A DNA stretch of 26,018 nucleotides from Bacteroidales bacterium (GCA_031285575.1 JAITVX010000112.1:1-26018), one strand, 5' to 3'. Numbered from the stretch's first letter, positions 17,329 through 24,310 are shown. Made by a program: numbers and translations. The notes: generated from the letters alone by a model not told the origin.

Positions 17329-17364
17329 AAAAACCCCCGCGCGGCTTTCCGACACCGGCGGGGG
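17329..17364 (-). terminator. Rho-independent terminator of the GH18 gene
   Basis: On the minus strand CCCCCGCCGG pairs with CCG-C-GCGGGGG (17364 to 17334), with one bulged base and a ~10-nt loop, followed by TTTTT (17333-17329). It lies 25 bases after the GH18 stop codon. Confidence 0.75.
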
Positions 17365-17389
17365 CACTGGCTGTGTTTACCTTAAAAGT

Positions 17390-18568
17390 CTATTTTCTGT
17401 TTCTCATCTTCTCGGCAAATATGGCATCTACAAGCCCGTCTTCGGGGGTGTCGGAGCCAAGCTGCCAGAACATTATGCCGCCCAGCCCGTTGTCGAAGGC
17501 ATACTTTGTTTTAAGCCTTACCGACATTGTATCGTCGTAGGTAATAAATACGCTGTCGGCAGCATTATAAAGATACGGGGCTTTGGCTACTGGATCCCAG
17601 TGGCGGACAAATCCGTTCCTGTCTTCAAGGCTTTCCCTTATGTTTGAGTATCCTGCTCTTCCCCTCCATCTCTCTCTTGCTGTCTGATACAGGCCGTTGT
17701 TCTGTGGAGGCACGCCTTGCCACGCCCTTCCCGAAAAGCTGGCGCCTACAATTATCTGCAACGGGTTTACCCCGCGGTTAAGCAGGTATGTTACTATTTT
17801 TTCCGTCGAAAACGGCAGGGTCGGGTCGCCACTGCTTATCATCGAATCGCCTGCGGGGGTTCCGCCGAGGTCTTCCATCTTAACCAGTCCGAGGTTTGTG
17901 TGGTGCGAAGTGTAGGGGTCGCCGGTACCCGCAAGGTCGTATGACATTATGTTGATGTAGTTGACGCACTGCATAACCCTGTCGAGTTCAATGAACTCAA
18001 AAGCTCTTTCCCAGCCTGCCGCCGCAAAAGAGAGTACAAGATTATCGCCAACGGTATTCATCCCCTGCCTCAATTCGCACATCAGACTGGTGAAGTTCTG
18101 CTTGTCTTCAGGCAAATACGGATTGTCGTCGCCGGGCAGCCCCGGATATTCCCAGTCAATATCCAACCCGTCAATATCATACTCTTTTATGAATTTCAGA
18201 ACGCTTTCAACAAACTTTTTCCGGCCTTCACCGGTCTTTGCCATGTCTGAAAAACCTTTCGAGCCCGCCCATCCGCCGCATGCCACCATTACCTTCAGGC
18301 CGGGGTGCTTTTCCCTTTCCTGCACAAGCCTCTTGAGCATAATATCGAGAGTATCTTCAGGAAACTTCATTTCGCCGTCAATTACCTCGGTAAATGAAAA
18401 GATAATGTGCGTAAGCTTGTCAAAAGGAAGGGTTTCCGGTTTGAAATTGTTCCATCCGGTATAATAATAAGCCATAACCTGCCCGTTTTTTTCATCAGGC
18501 TTGCGCCTGTGGCAGGAAAAAACAACAATCGACGTCAGTACTACCGACAAAATAACAATCTTTCTCAT
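17390..18568 (-). CDS. Glycoside hydrolase family 18 lipoprotein (chitinase-like)
   Basis: Predicted lipoprotein glycosidase of 392 residues. ATG at 18568 gives MRKIVILSVVLTSIVVFSC with a lipobox cysteine C19; the open frame runs 26 codons further up but those residues are not signal-like. The GH18 barrel features are present: VMAYYYTGWN strand (31-40), VMVACGGWAG (94-102, the SxGG-like strand), and the catalytic motif DGLDIDWEY at 133-141 with E140 as proton donor. Later INIMSYDLAG (strand 6) and GGIMFWQLGSD (strand 8, with tryptophan) complete the set. GH18 enzymes hydrolyse chitin or the chitobiose core of N-glycans. The motif set looks more chitinase-like than endo-GlcNAcase, but the substrate is not decided by sequence. 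Convergent with the amino-sugar-like operon, a suggestive pairing. Confidence 0.92.
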   Translation of the reverse strand: MRKIVILSVVLTSIVVFSCHRRKPDEKNGQVMAYYYTGWNNFKPETLPFDKLTHIIFSFTEVIDGEMKFPEDTLDIMLKRLVQEREKHPGLKVMVACGGWAGSKGFSDMAKTGEGRKKFVESVLKFIKEYDIDGLDIDWEYPGLPGDDNPYLPEDKQNFTSLMCELRQGMNTVGDNLVLSFAAAGWERAFEFIELDRVMQCVNYINIMSYDLAGTGDPYTSHHTNLGLVKMEDLGGTPAGDSMISSGDPTLPFSTEKIVTYLLNRGVNPLQIIVGASFSGRAWQGVPPQNNGLYQTARERWRGRAGYSNIRESLEDRNGFVRHWDPVAKAPYLYNAADSVFITYDDTMSVRLKTKYAFDNGLGGIMFWQLGSDTPEDGLVDAIFAEKMRNRK

Positions 18569-18639
18569 AGTTAAATAAAATTTTTGCGTTAATAATTCTT
18601 CCGTAAAGATAAATAATCTGCCGTAAATAGCAGATACAT

Positions 18640-19010
18640 TTTCCACCGCCTTTCACATCTCTGAAAACATCGCTCGTGTCGGGCAGGTTTTGCAGACTAA
18701 ACAGGGCATCGTGCATTTCCTGGAACCCGCCCTGCCTTGCGGCGCTAATTGGTATAGGCCAATCGAACCCTGCCGTTATACCTGGCATAAAGGGAATCGT
18801 AAACATCGTGATATTCGCGGCACATTGCACACTCGAAGTCGGAAACAACCGTTACGGTTACATCGGCGTTGGGGTTGCCCCTGTAATGAATCAGCGATGG
18901 ATTGACGTTAATACGCGGAGCACCCGGCGGTTCAAGGTTTACCTTTACGGTATATGTATTTCTTACAGAATCGGTGTACGTCAACAGTAGCCTATGGGAA
19001 CGTGCGGTAG
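18640..19010 (-). pseudogene. DsbA-like thioredoxin-fold protein, decayed
   Basis: On the minus strand one frame (19119-18745) contains NPSLIHYRGNPNADVTVTVV, then SDFECAMCREYHDVYDSL and NGRVRLAYTN, the CxxC half of a DsbA-family oxidoreductase (CAMC near 18820-18831). It hits a stop at 18745. The following piece in another frame reads SAARQGGFQEMHDALFSLQN, the usual DsbA 'aarQgkFweMhdaLf' helix, at about 18745-18690. The intervening ~20 residues and the C-terminal cis-proline strand are missing, and the upstream part (KVNLEPPGAPR) has no start with a signal peptide. A frameshift plus deletion therefore leaves a remnant. The sequence lies between the GH18 start and the DUF6452 gene. Confidence 0.68.
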
Positions 19011-19091
19011 AATGAGCCCGTGCGATAACAGAACCAACAACGAAGCCCTTCTGAAAAGAGGAGTCTGAACCGTGAGGGGATGACAAGTTAG

Positions 19092-19238
19092 GAACTCCGG
19101 TTCGGCACGCTGAAGGCAATAATGCTCGACAGTATCGACTGGCGCTATGCCGACGCCATAACCGTTATGCATACTGTGAAGCAAGCGGGCACCCCCTGCT
19201 GCCCCATGCCCGACCCACCAATAAGGCCAATGGCGTGA
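19092..19238 (+). pseudogene. Unidentified coding-like fragment
   Basis: A 48-codon open frame reads FGTLKAIMLDSIDWRYADAI then TVMHTVKQAGTP, with codon choice like the real genes around it. It has no credible start and ends at TGA 19236-19238. The 'ADAITVMHTVKQAG' part is reminiscent of ExbD/TolR C-terminal helices, but the match is too short to claim. It is probably a broken gene piece beside the DsbA remnant. Confidence 0.3.
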
Positions 19239-19338
19239 AAAACAAAACACCGTCTTTGCGAACAGGGTTTTGAAGGTCTGTTTCCGAAGAGGTCTATTTA
19301 ACCGCTGCATGTAAGTACTCATTGCAAAATTATTTTAC

Positions 19339-19346
19339 TACTTTTG
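19339..19346 (+). promoter_or_regulatory. Bacteroidetes -7 motif before the DUF6452 gene (TACTTTTG)
   Basis: Fits TAnnTTTG, 20 bases before the ATG at 19367. A TTG at 19322-19324 is closer (14 bp) than the usual -33 spacing. Confidence 0.45.
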
Positions 19347-19366
19347 CAGCTTTCAATCATGAATAA

Positions 19367-19828
19367 ATGACAAAGGCTTTTACATTCTTATTTATCGCGG
19401 CGCTTCCTTTCTGGCTGGCTTCATGCCTCGACAGCGAATGCATGGAGGCAACGGAAGCAAGCGTAAAGGTGTTTTTTTACGACTGCGATACGGTACCGGC
19501 ACTGGCGGTTACGCCCGACAGCCTCACACTGTATGGCGTGGGCAATGCCGTGAAAATATACGACAATCAGAAAATAACCGCTCCTGCATTGCTGCCGTTA
19601 AAGGAATCGGGCGGCGAAACAGAATTTATCATCAATATAAATGGAACTGCCGACACTGTAAGGTTTGTATATTCAGGCTCCCTGCGTCTTGTTTCAAAAG
19701 AGTGCGGCTATGCGATGAGTTACGCCATAGACACAGTCTGTTTTACCGCCAATGAAATAGACTCGATAACAATAACCAATCATGACGTTACTGTACAGAA
19801 CACAGAAAATATTGCGATATTTTATTAG
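19367..19828 (+). CDS. DUF6452-type small lipoprotein
   Basis: Predicted lipoprotein of 153 residues. MTKAFTFLFIAALPFWLASC gives a lipobox (LASC), followed by an early cysteine pair (LDSECMEAT). The rest is a small beta-rich domain (VKVFFYDCDTV, FVYSGSLRLVSKECGYAMSY). This layout fits the Bacteroidetes family DUF6452, typically found with DUF6048 as here. Its 3' end overlaps the next gene by 47 bases, implying translational coupling. No biochemical role is known to me. Family call by pattern and neighbour, not by search. Confidence 0.75.
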   Translation: MTKAFTFLFIAALPFWLASCLDSECMEATEASVKVFFYDCDTVPALAVTPDSLTLYGVGNAVKIYDNQKITAPALLPLKESGGETEFIININGTADTVRFVYSGSLRLVSKECGYAMSYAIDTVCFTANEIDSITITNHDVTVQNTENIAIFY

Positions 19829-20564
19829 CATAATCATTGTTGCAACGGTATGGGGCTGCAGGCTGCAGGCTCAGGATACAATAATGTTTCCCCTGAAATT
19901 CAGAGTCGGGGTTGAACTTACCGGAGCCTCCAGATATTTTTACGAAAAGGAACATGCCGGTCTGGAAACTTTCTTCAGCGCCGACATTAGTGAGAAACTC
20001 GCGCCAACAGTTATTGCAGGAATAAACGATTACACATATTTGCGCTACCGGGATGCCGGCATGATGATGTATGACTTCCGGGTAAAAGGCTTCTATATAA
20101 AACCCGGTGTCGATTTCAACCTGTTAGCCCCCAAAAAGGCAGGAGGAAAATACTCTTTTGGCGTTGGCATCCGTTACGGAATCACAGGCTTCTCATACAG
20201 CATTCCCGAAATTAACACTGAAAACTACTGGGGTCGTCATCAGACATCCATTCCCGTGAACAGAGCCATGGCTCACTATGCCGAAGTAACGCCGGCAATA
20301 AGGGCAGAAATTATGAAAAACATAAGCCTCGGATGGTCTGTAAGCCTGCGGAAAATGATTTCTTCGGGAACCGGAAAAGACATGCAGCCGGTATATCTGC
20401 CGGGCTATGGCAACGGAGCAAAACCGATAAGCTTTGCATTGAGCTATTTTATAATATGGAGCATTCCGCACAGGGTAAAGAGCGTTATAATACACCCGGA
20501 AGAAGAGATAATTGAAGAAAATGTTGACAACAGCGGTAATCCCCCCACACCAACATATCCATAA
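19782..20564 (+). CDS. DUF6048-type outer membrane beta-barrel-like protein
   Basis: Exported protein of 260 residues with a hydrophobic leader (YFISIIIVATVWGCRLQAQ). The mature part has repeated amphipathic strands (PLKFRVGVELTGASRYFY, YSFGVGIRYGITGFSYSI, ISLGWSVSLRKMI, SFALSYFIIWSIPH), typical of a small outer membrane barrel. It matches the size and position of DUF6048 proteins that follow DUF6452 genes in Bacteroidales. The ATG at 19782 lies inside the upstream gene; an in-frame TTG at 19812 would shorten the leader. The acidic tail (HPEEEIIEENVDNSGN) is unusual for a barrel end. Function unknown. Confidence 0.75.
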   Translation: MTLLYRTQKILRYFISIIIVATVWGCRLQAQDTIMFPLKFRVGVELTGASRYFYEKEHAGLETFFSADISEKLAPTVIAGINDYTYLRYRDAGMMMYDFRVKGFYIKPGVDFNLLAPKKAGGKYSFGVGIRYGITGFSYSIPEINTENYWGRHQTSIPVNRAMAHYAEVTPAIRAEIMKNISLGWSVSLRKMISSGTGKDMQPVYLPGYGNGAKPISFALSYFIIWSIPHRVKSVIIHPEEEIIEENVDNSGNPPTPTYP

Positions 20565-20570
20565 TTGAAT

Positions 20571-20578
20571 TACCTTTG
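20571..20578 (+). promoter_or_regulatory. Bacteroidetes -7 motif before recR (TACCTTTG)
   Basis: Fits TAnnTTTG, 16 bases before the recR ATG and just after the DUF6048 stop, suggesting recR has its own promoter with a very short leader. Confidence 0.45.
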
Positions 20579-20594
20579 CCGCAAACAACACTGA

Positions 20595-21209
20595 ATGAGT
20601 TACGCCGAATTTCCGTCAAAAGCACTTGAGAATGCCGTTAACCACTTTGCGTCGCTGCCGGGAATAGGCAGGAAGACGGCTTTCAGGCTTGTAATGTCGC
20701 TGCTGCGCAGAGACAGGCAGGAAGTTGCAGGCTTTGGGGAAAGCATTGCAGCACTGCACAACGATATAGTGCGCTGCACTGTATGCAACAACATATCCGA
20801 TACCGGCATCTGCAGCATCTGCGCCGACGACAGACGCGACAGAACGCTGGTATGCGTTGTAGAAAACATACAGGACGTGATGGCCATTGAAAACACCAGG
20901 CAGTTCCGTGGCGTATATCATGTTTTGGGCGGAGTAATATCGCCCGTTGAAGGAATAAAACCATCCGACCTTTATATTGCCGGCCTTGAGGAAAAAGCGT
21001 CGTCGGGAACCGTTACCGAAATAATATTTGCCCTCAGTGCCACCATGGAAGGCGACACTACAAACTTCTATCTTTATAAAAAACTCGGCAAATACAACGT
21101 AGCGCTTACCACCCTTGCCCGTGGCGTAGCCGTAGGCGACGAACTCGAATACACCGACGAAATAACCCTTGGCCGTGCAATAAACAACCGGAACCCCTAC
21201 CGGCAATGA
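20595..21209 (+). CDS. recR: Recombination mediator protein RecR
   Basis: Cytoplasmic DNA-binding protein of 204 residues, normal length, that works with RecO/RecF to load RecA at gaps. The N-terminal helix-hairpin-helix is LPGIGRKTAFRL (21-32). The C4 zinc finger is C61-x2-C64 with C73-x2-C76. The Toprim domain starts near residue 84 (LVCVVENIQDVMAIE, E90) and includes YHVLGGVISPVEGI. The C-terminal Walker-like region GVAVGDELEYTDEITLGRAI is intact. All key residues are present. Only one base lies between the -7 motif region and the leader, so the 5' UTR is tiny. Confidence 0.97.
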   Translation: MSYAEFPSKALENAVNHFASLPGIGRKTAFRLVMSLLRRDRQEVAGFGESIAALHNDIVRCTVCNNISDTGICSICADDRRDRTLVCVVENIQDVMAIENTRQFRGVYHVLGGVISPVEGIKPSDLYIAGLEEKASSGTVTEIIFALSATMEGDTTNFYLYKKLGKYNVALTTLARGVAVGDELEYTDEITLGRAINNRNPYRQ

Positions 21210-21425
21210 TGCTACAGTGCTCCGCCAGCCTATTCCTCCAGATCCATTTCTCACCATATTCATTTTTCATATCATTTTCGGTGAGCACTTTTTTTATTTA
21301 CAATCTGAGTTTTTGTTAACAGCATACGTTTGGCATTGCTTACTGCAATATGAACCCGGGCAATATTTTGCCAGCTTCTTTTTCAGGTATTACTTGCGGG
21401 TGATATTTTTTGACAATACAGGCTC
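21210..21425. other. Spacer after recR, left edge of a disturbed region
   Basis: No gene or convincing terminator. A CTCACC/GGTGAG pair near 21250-21285 has a ~30-nt loop, too long to trust. Similarity to the isochorismatase gene begins at about 21430 without any of its first ~66 codons. Confidence 0.35.
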
Positions 21426-21776
21426 ATGGCGCTTATTCCCGATTTTGACTTTACGGAAAAGATTGCATTCAACTGTTATGGTGAACCGGAATTTAAAAAT
21501 AAGCTCGACTGTATCGGGAAAAAACATGTCATTATTTGCGGCATAGAATCGTATGTCTGCGTTTTGCAAACATGTCTCGACATGCTCGATTCCGGATACA
21601 CACCTGTTATTGTAGAAGACTGCGTTGCGTCGCGCAGCCATAACAACAAGGCTGTTGCTGTTGAACGCATGAGGCAGGCCGGCGCAACAATAACCACAAT
21701 GGAAAGTATCTTGTTTGAACTTACCGCATGCGCAGGCACGGCAACATTCAGGTCTGTTTCAAAGATTATAAAATAA
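21426..21776 (+). pseudogene. 5'-truncated second copy of the isochorismatase-like gene
   Basis: The translated 116 residues match residues ~67-180 of the 8990-9532 product nearly throughout (LIPDFDFTEKIAF through SKIIK), with a handful of changes such as H107Y next to the catalytic cysteine, N138 for D138 and A165 for G165. The DNA is roughly 95% identical by eye. Residues 1-66, including the catalytic aspartate D14, are missing, and the sequence before 21426 does not match the intact gene. The ATG at 21426 is therefore fortuitous. The copy is in the opposite orientation and is followed within ~120 bases by adapter sequence, so it may be a real partial duplication or a misjoined contig from a related strain. 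Confidence 0.8.
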
Positions 21777-21786
21777 CATGGCAACC

Positions 21787-21892
21787 GCACGAAATTATTT
21801 TTTTGCCGCACGGCTTGCATATAAAAAAAACATTGTATGTTTGCACATGTTTTAAAAAGCATAAACGCCATGATGCATAACGCATATAACAC
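21787..21892 (+). repeat. Left arm of a ~106-bp near-perfect inverted repeat
   Basis: Reverse complement of 22076-22182 with only a few differences. Its inner edge (...TATAACAC) stops exactly at the first base of the adapter sequence at 21893. The arm includes GCCGCACGGCTTGCATATA and a long segment ending in GATGCATAACGCATATAACA. Confidence 0.85.
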
Positions 21893-21914
21893 AGATCGGA
21901 AGAGCACACGTCTG
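21893..21914 (+). other. Illumina TruSeq adapter sequence (assembly contaminant)
   Basis: Twenty-two consecutive bases, starting AGATCGGAAGAGC and continuing ACACGTCTG, equal the start of the TruSeq 3' adapter. The overlapping frames give the peptides DRKSTRL (plus strand) and VCSSDL and RRVLFRS (minus strand), which are well-known adapter-derived artefacts in protein databases. After base 21914 the sequence departs from the adapter into the 42-bp repeat. This is not biological sequence, and the join around it is suspect. Confidence 0.95.
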
Positions 21915-22033
21915 TGCAAGTGTGTCGAAGCCAGTGGCGGGGGTTGCACATGGTTGTGCAGGTGTCGCCATGGGGGTGGCAATGATGTTGTAATTTATTT
22001 ATTTATAGACAGATGGGGGGGGGTAAAATGCTA
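21913..22033 (+). repeat. Second copy of the 42-bp repeat block and its trailing part
   Basis: About 1.9 units of the repeat seen at 8593-8710, in the same orientation. The shared tail (TTGTAATTTATTTATTTATA, then GGTAAAATGCTAAG) corresponds to 8715-8762. It begins immediately after the adapter and includes a run of ten G at 22014-22023. Low complexity and homology to another locus make it a natural place for misassembly. Confidence 0.8.
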
Positions 22034-22043
22034 AGCATATTTT

Positions 22044-22071
22044 GTAGAGCCGCAATGCATTGCGGCTCTAC
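22044..22071. repeat. 28-bp perfect palindrome (repetitive palindromic element)
   Basis: GTAGAGCCGCAATG followed by its reverse complement CATTGCGGCTCTAC. GTAGAG-flanked palindromes of this style are common dispersed intergenic repeats in Bacteroidetes. Just inside the right arm of the inverted repeat. Confidence 0.75.
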
Positions 22072-22075
22072 GGCG

Positions 22076-22182
22076 GTGTTATATGCGTTATGCATCATGG
22101 CGTTTATGCTTTTTAAAACATGTGCAAACATACAATGTTTTTTCTATATGCAAGCCGTGCGGCAAAAAAAATAATTCCATGC
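22076..22182 (-). repeat. Right arm of the ~106-bp inverted repeat
   Basis: Reverse complement of 21787-21892 with a few mismatches, such as eight A for seven T in the homopolymer. It ends in AATAATTCCATGCG, a motif also related to 8965-8981 near the intact isochorismatase gene. Confidence 0.85.
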
Positions 22183-22313
22183 GTACTTTCTTCGCCACTG
22201 CTACCACAGTGAAGCAATCCATTTGCCTTCGCAATAACTGTGCCGGATACTGCGTTTGAAATAACATGCTGCATATTTCTCTGAGAAGCATAATGAACCG
22301 AATATTTGTATCT

Positions 22314-22500
22314 ATGAGAAAAACATTTCTTGCAACCGTAACGCTTATTGGCGCCACACTGTCTTTTGCGCAAACCACCCCTGCCGTACAGCAAAGCCCA
22401 TCCGCCTGATGTGCGGCCTGCTTATACGGCTTTTATCAACACTGCGGTTCAAGAAAAAAATATTACCAGTCCCACATAAAACAAACTATTTTTTTACGGC
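22314..22500 (+). pseudogene. Secreted-protein stub: signal peptide with early stop
   Basis: ATG at 22314 opens MRKTFLATVTLIGATLSFAQ then TTPAVQQSPSA and a TGA at 22407-22409, a textbook signal peptide with almost no mature protein. After one frame change the sequence continues as HPPDVRPAYTAFINTAVQEK to a stop near 22480, so this may be the frameshifted beginning of a lost exported protein. The original family cannot be told. Confidence 0.4.
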
Positions 22501-22520
22501 ATGTATATATATTAAATATA

Positions 22521-22528
22521 TACCTTTG
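22521..22528 (+). promoter_or_regulatory. Bacteroidetes -7 motif before the alkaline phosphatase gene (TACCTTTG)
   Basis: Fits TAnnTTTG, preceded by an AT-rich alternating TATATATATTAAATATA tract, 54 bases before the ATG at 22583. Confidence 0.5.
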
Positions 22529-22582
22529 CGGGCGTTGAATATCAAGAGTAATACTGTTTATCAGAATTAATAATTAAAAATT

Positions 22583-23677
22583 ATGAAAAGAATTATGTTG
22601 AAAAGCATGGTGCTTGCGGCGCTGTTTGCAGTGTTTGCGGGTGCTGCAGGATGCAAAGAAAAGGCAGAACCTGCGCCTAAAGCAAAAAACGTTATTATTT
22701 TAATTGGCGACGGCATGGGTGTTGCTCAGCTGTATGCCGGAATGACGGCAGCAGGACACAAACTGAACATTGAGCGGTTTCCGTATTCGGGGTTCAGCAA
22801 AACATATTCGGCCGATAATTACATAACCGACTCGGCCGCAGGCGGAACGGCTATTGCCACCGGCGAAAAGACCAACAACGGAATGATTGGCGTGAGCCCC
22901 GACGGAACTCCGCTCAGCTCGATAACCGAAACGGCCAACAGAGCCGGACTGGCATCGGGGGTGGTGAGCACAAGTGCAGTAACACACGCTACGCCTGCAT
23001 CGTTTGTGGCGCACAATGCAGCCAGGGGTAACTATGAAGATATTGCAAAAGATTTTTTGAAGGGTACGATAGACGTGTTTATTGGCGGTGGCGCAAACCA
23101 TTTCATACACCGCAGCGACAGCGTCGATTTGACAGCCGAGCTTCGCAATAAGGCTTACGACGTGATATATACGATGGACGACTTGAAAAGATCGACAGGG
23201 TCGAAAATTGCCTGTCTTCTTGCACCCGAACACATGCCAAAGGCTTCGGAAGGACGGCGCGGAATGCTGAAGGATATGACACTGGCGGCAATAAAGGCTC
23301 TGAACAGCGAGCCTGCCGGTTTTGTGCTGATGGTTGAGGGTTCGCAGATTGACTGGGGCGGGCACGAAAACGATATCAGATATGTGGCCGACGAGATGGT
23401 CGATTTCGACGAGGCAATAGGCGCAGCACTCGACTTTGCGGCAACCGACGGCAATACGCTTGTTGTTGTTACTGCCGACCACGAAACAGGTGGACTTGCA
23501 CTTACCGGCGGAAACATGGCCGACAGCACGGTGGTTGCCGGTTTTTCAACCGAAGACCATTCGGCAGTTATGGTGCCTGTATTTTCCTGTGGCCCCGGAG
23601 CAGAGAGGTTTTCGGGAATACATGAAAATACTTTCTTCCATGGAGAATTTTTAAAGCTGCTCGGGCTTACAGAATAA
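22583..23677 (+). CDS. Alkaline phosphatase (PhoA-type) lipoprotein
   Basis: Predicted lipoprotein of 364 residues that hydrolyses phosphate monoesters outside the cytoplasm. The signal ends GAAGC with C24 as the likely lipidated residue. Zinc/magnesium and catalytic motifs are present: IGDGMG (41-46, D43), the nucleophile block ITDSAAGGTAIATG (81-94, S84), THATPASF, EGSQIDWGGHEND, and the C-terminal TADHETGG histidine. It is shorter than E. coli PhoA (471 aa) but normal for the Bacteroidetes form. Followed 24 bases later by queE on the same strand, perhaps co-transcribed. Phosphate regulation (Pho box) could not be seen. Confidence 0.93.
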   Translation: MKRIMLKSMVLAALFAVFAGAAGCKEKAEPAPKAKNVIILIGDGMGVAQLYAGMTAAGHKLNIERFPYSGFSKTYSADNYITDSAAGGTAIATGEKTNNGMIGVSPDGTPLSSITETANRAGLASGVVSTSAVTHATPASFVAHNAARGNYEDIAKDFLKGTIDVFIGGGANHFIHRSDSVDLTAELRNKAYDVIYTMDDLKRSTGSKIACLLAPEHMPKASEGRRGMLKDMTLAAIKALNSEPAGFVLMVEGSQIDWGGHENDIRYVADEMVDFDEAIGAALDFAATDGNTLVVVTADHETGGLALTGGNMADSTVVAGFSTEDHSAVMVPVFSCGPGAERFSGIHENTFFHGEFLKLLGLTE

Positions 23678-23701
23678 CTTACATAAATTATTGATTGAGA
23701 T

Positions 23702-24310
23702 ATGGCTGAAGTTAAATACTTGCCTGTTGTTGAAGAGTTCTTTTCGCTGCAGGGCGAGGGGTATCATACCGGCAGCGCTGCCTATTTCGTAAGGCTTGCC
23801 GGCTGCAACATAGAATGTTGCTGGTGCGATTCGAAACATTCGTGGGATGAAAGCATATATCCGCTTGTCGAAATAGACGAAGTGATAATCAGAGCCAGAC
23901 TTATTGGCGCCAAATCGGTTGTTGTAACCGGCGGTGAGCCTCTGGCATGGGACCTCAGTTACATGTGCGAGGGGTTCGACATTATGCGCATCAAGACATT
24001 CCTTGAAACGTCGGGTGTATATGATGTAACATGTAAATGGGGCTGGATTTGCCTGTCGCCCAAGAAACACATGCCGCCTGTTGACAGCATATACAACCTT
24101 GCATGCGAACTGAAAGTTGTTATTGGCAGCGCTGCCGATTTTGCATGGGCCGAACAGTGCCGCGAGCGTGTTACCGACGACTGCAAGCTGTTTCTTCAGC
24201 CCGAATGGAGCAGAGCGAAGATTATTATACCCGAAATAGTTGAGTATGTTAAACGCAATCCTGCATGGCGTGTGTCTGTTCAGGCACACAAATATATTCA
24301 TATTCCGTAG
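23702..24310 (+). CDS. queE: 7-carboxy-7-deazaguanine synthase
   Basis: Radical SAM enzyme of 202 residues in queuosine/7-deazaguanine synthesis that converts 6-carboxy-tetrahydropterin to 7-carboxy-7-deazaguanine. The substrate loop is EEFFSLQGEGYHTGSAAYFV (11-30). The cluster-binding cysteines are C35-x3-C39-x2-C42 (AGCNIECCWCD), the CxxxCxxC pattern of this family. VVVTGGEP is the SAM-contact GGEP motif, and LKVVIGSAADF and QPEW continue the short QueE barrel. No queC, queD or queF is in the window. The last 41 bases overlap the presumed start of the next gene. Confidence 0.94.
   Translation: MAEVKYLPVVEEFFSLQGEGYHTGSAAYFVRLAGCNIECCWCDSKHSWDESIYPLVEIDEVIIRARLIGAKSVVVTGGEPLAWDLSYMCEGFDIMRIKTFLETSGVYDVTCKWGWICLSPKKHMPPVDSIYNLACELKVVIGSAADFAWAEQCRERVTDDCKLFLQPEWSRAKIIIPEIVEYVKRNPAWRVSVQAHKYIHIP

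Noticed and set aside
21476..21982. Minus-strand 168-residue protein beside the partial isochorismatase
   Set aside because: It runs antisense to the gene copy and through the adapter, giving the artefact peptide RRVLFRS.
21787..22182. A new insertion sequence or MITE bounded by the inverted repeat
   Set aside because: The interior contains synthetic adapter and the arm ends exactly at it, so an assembly artefact is the simpler explanation for now.
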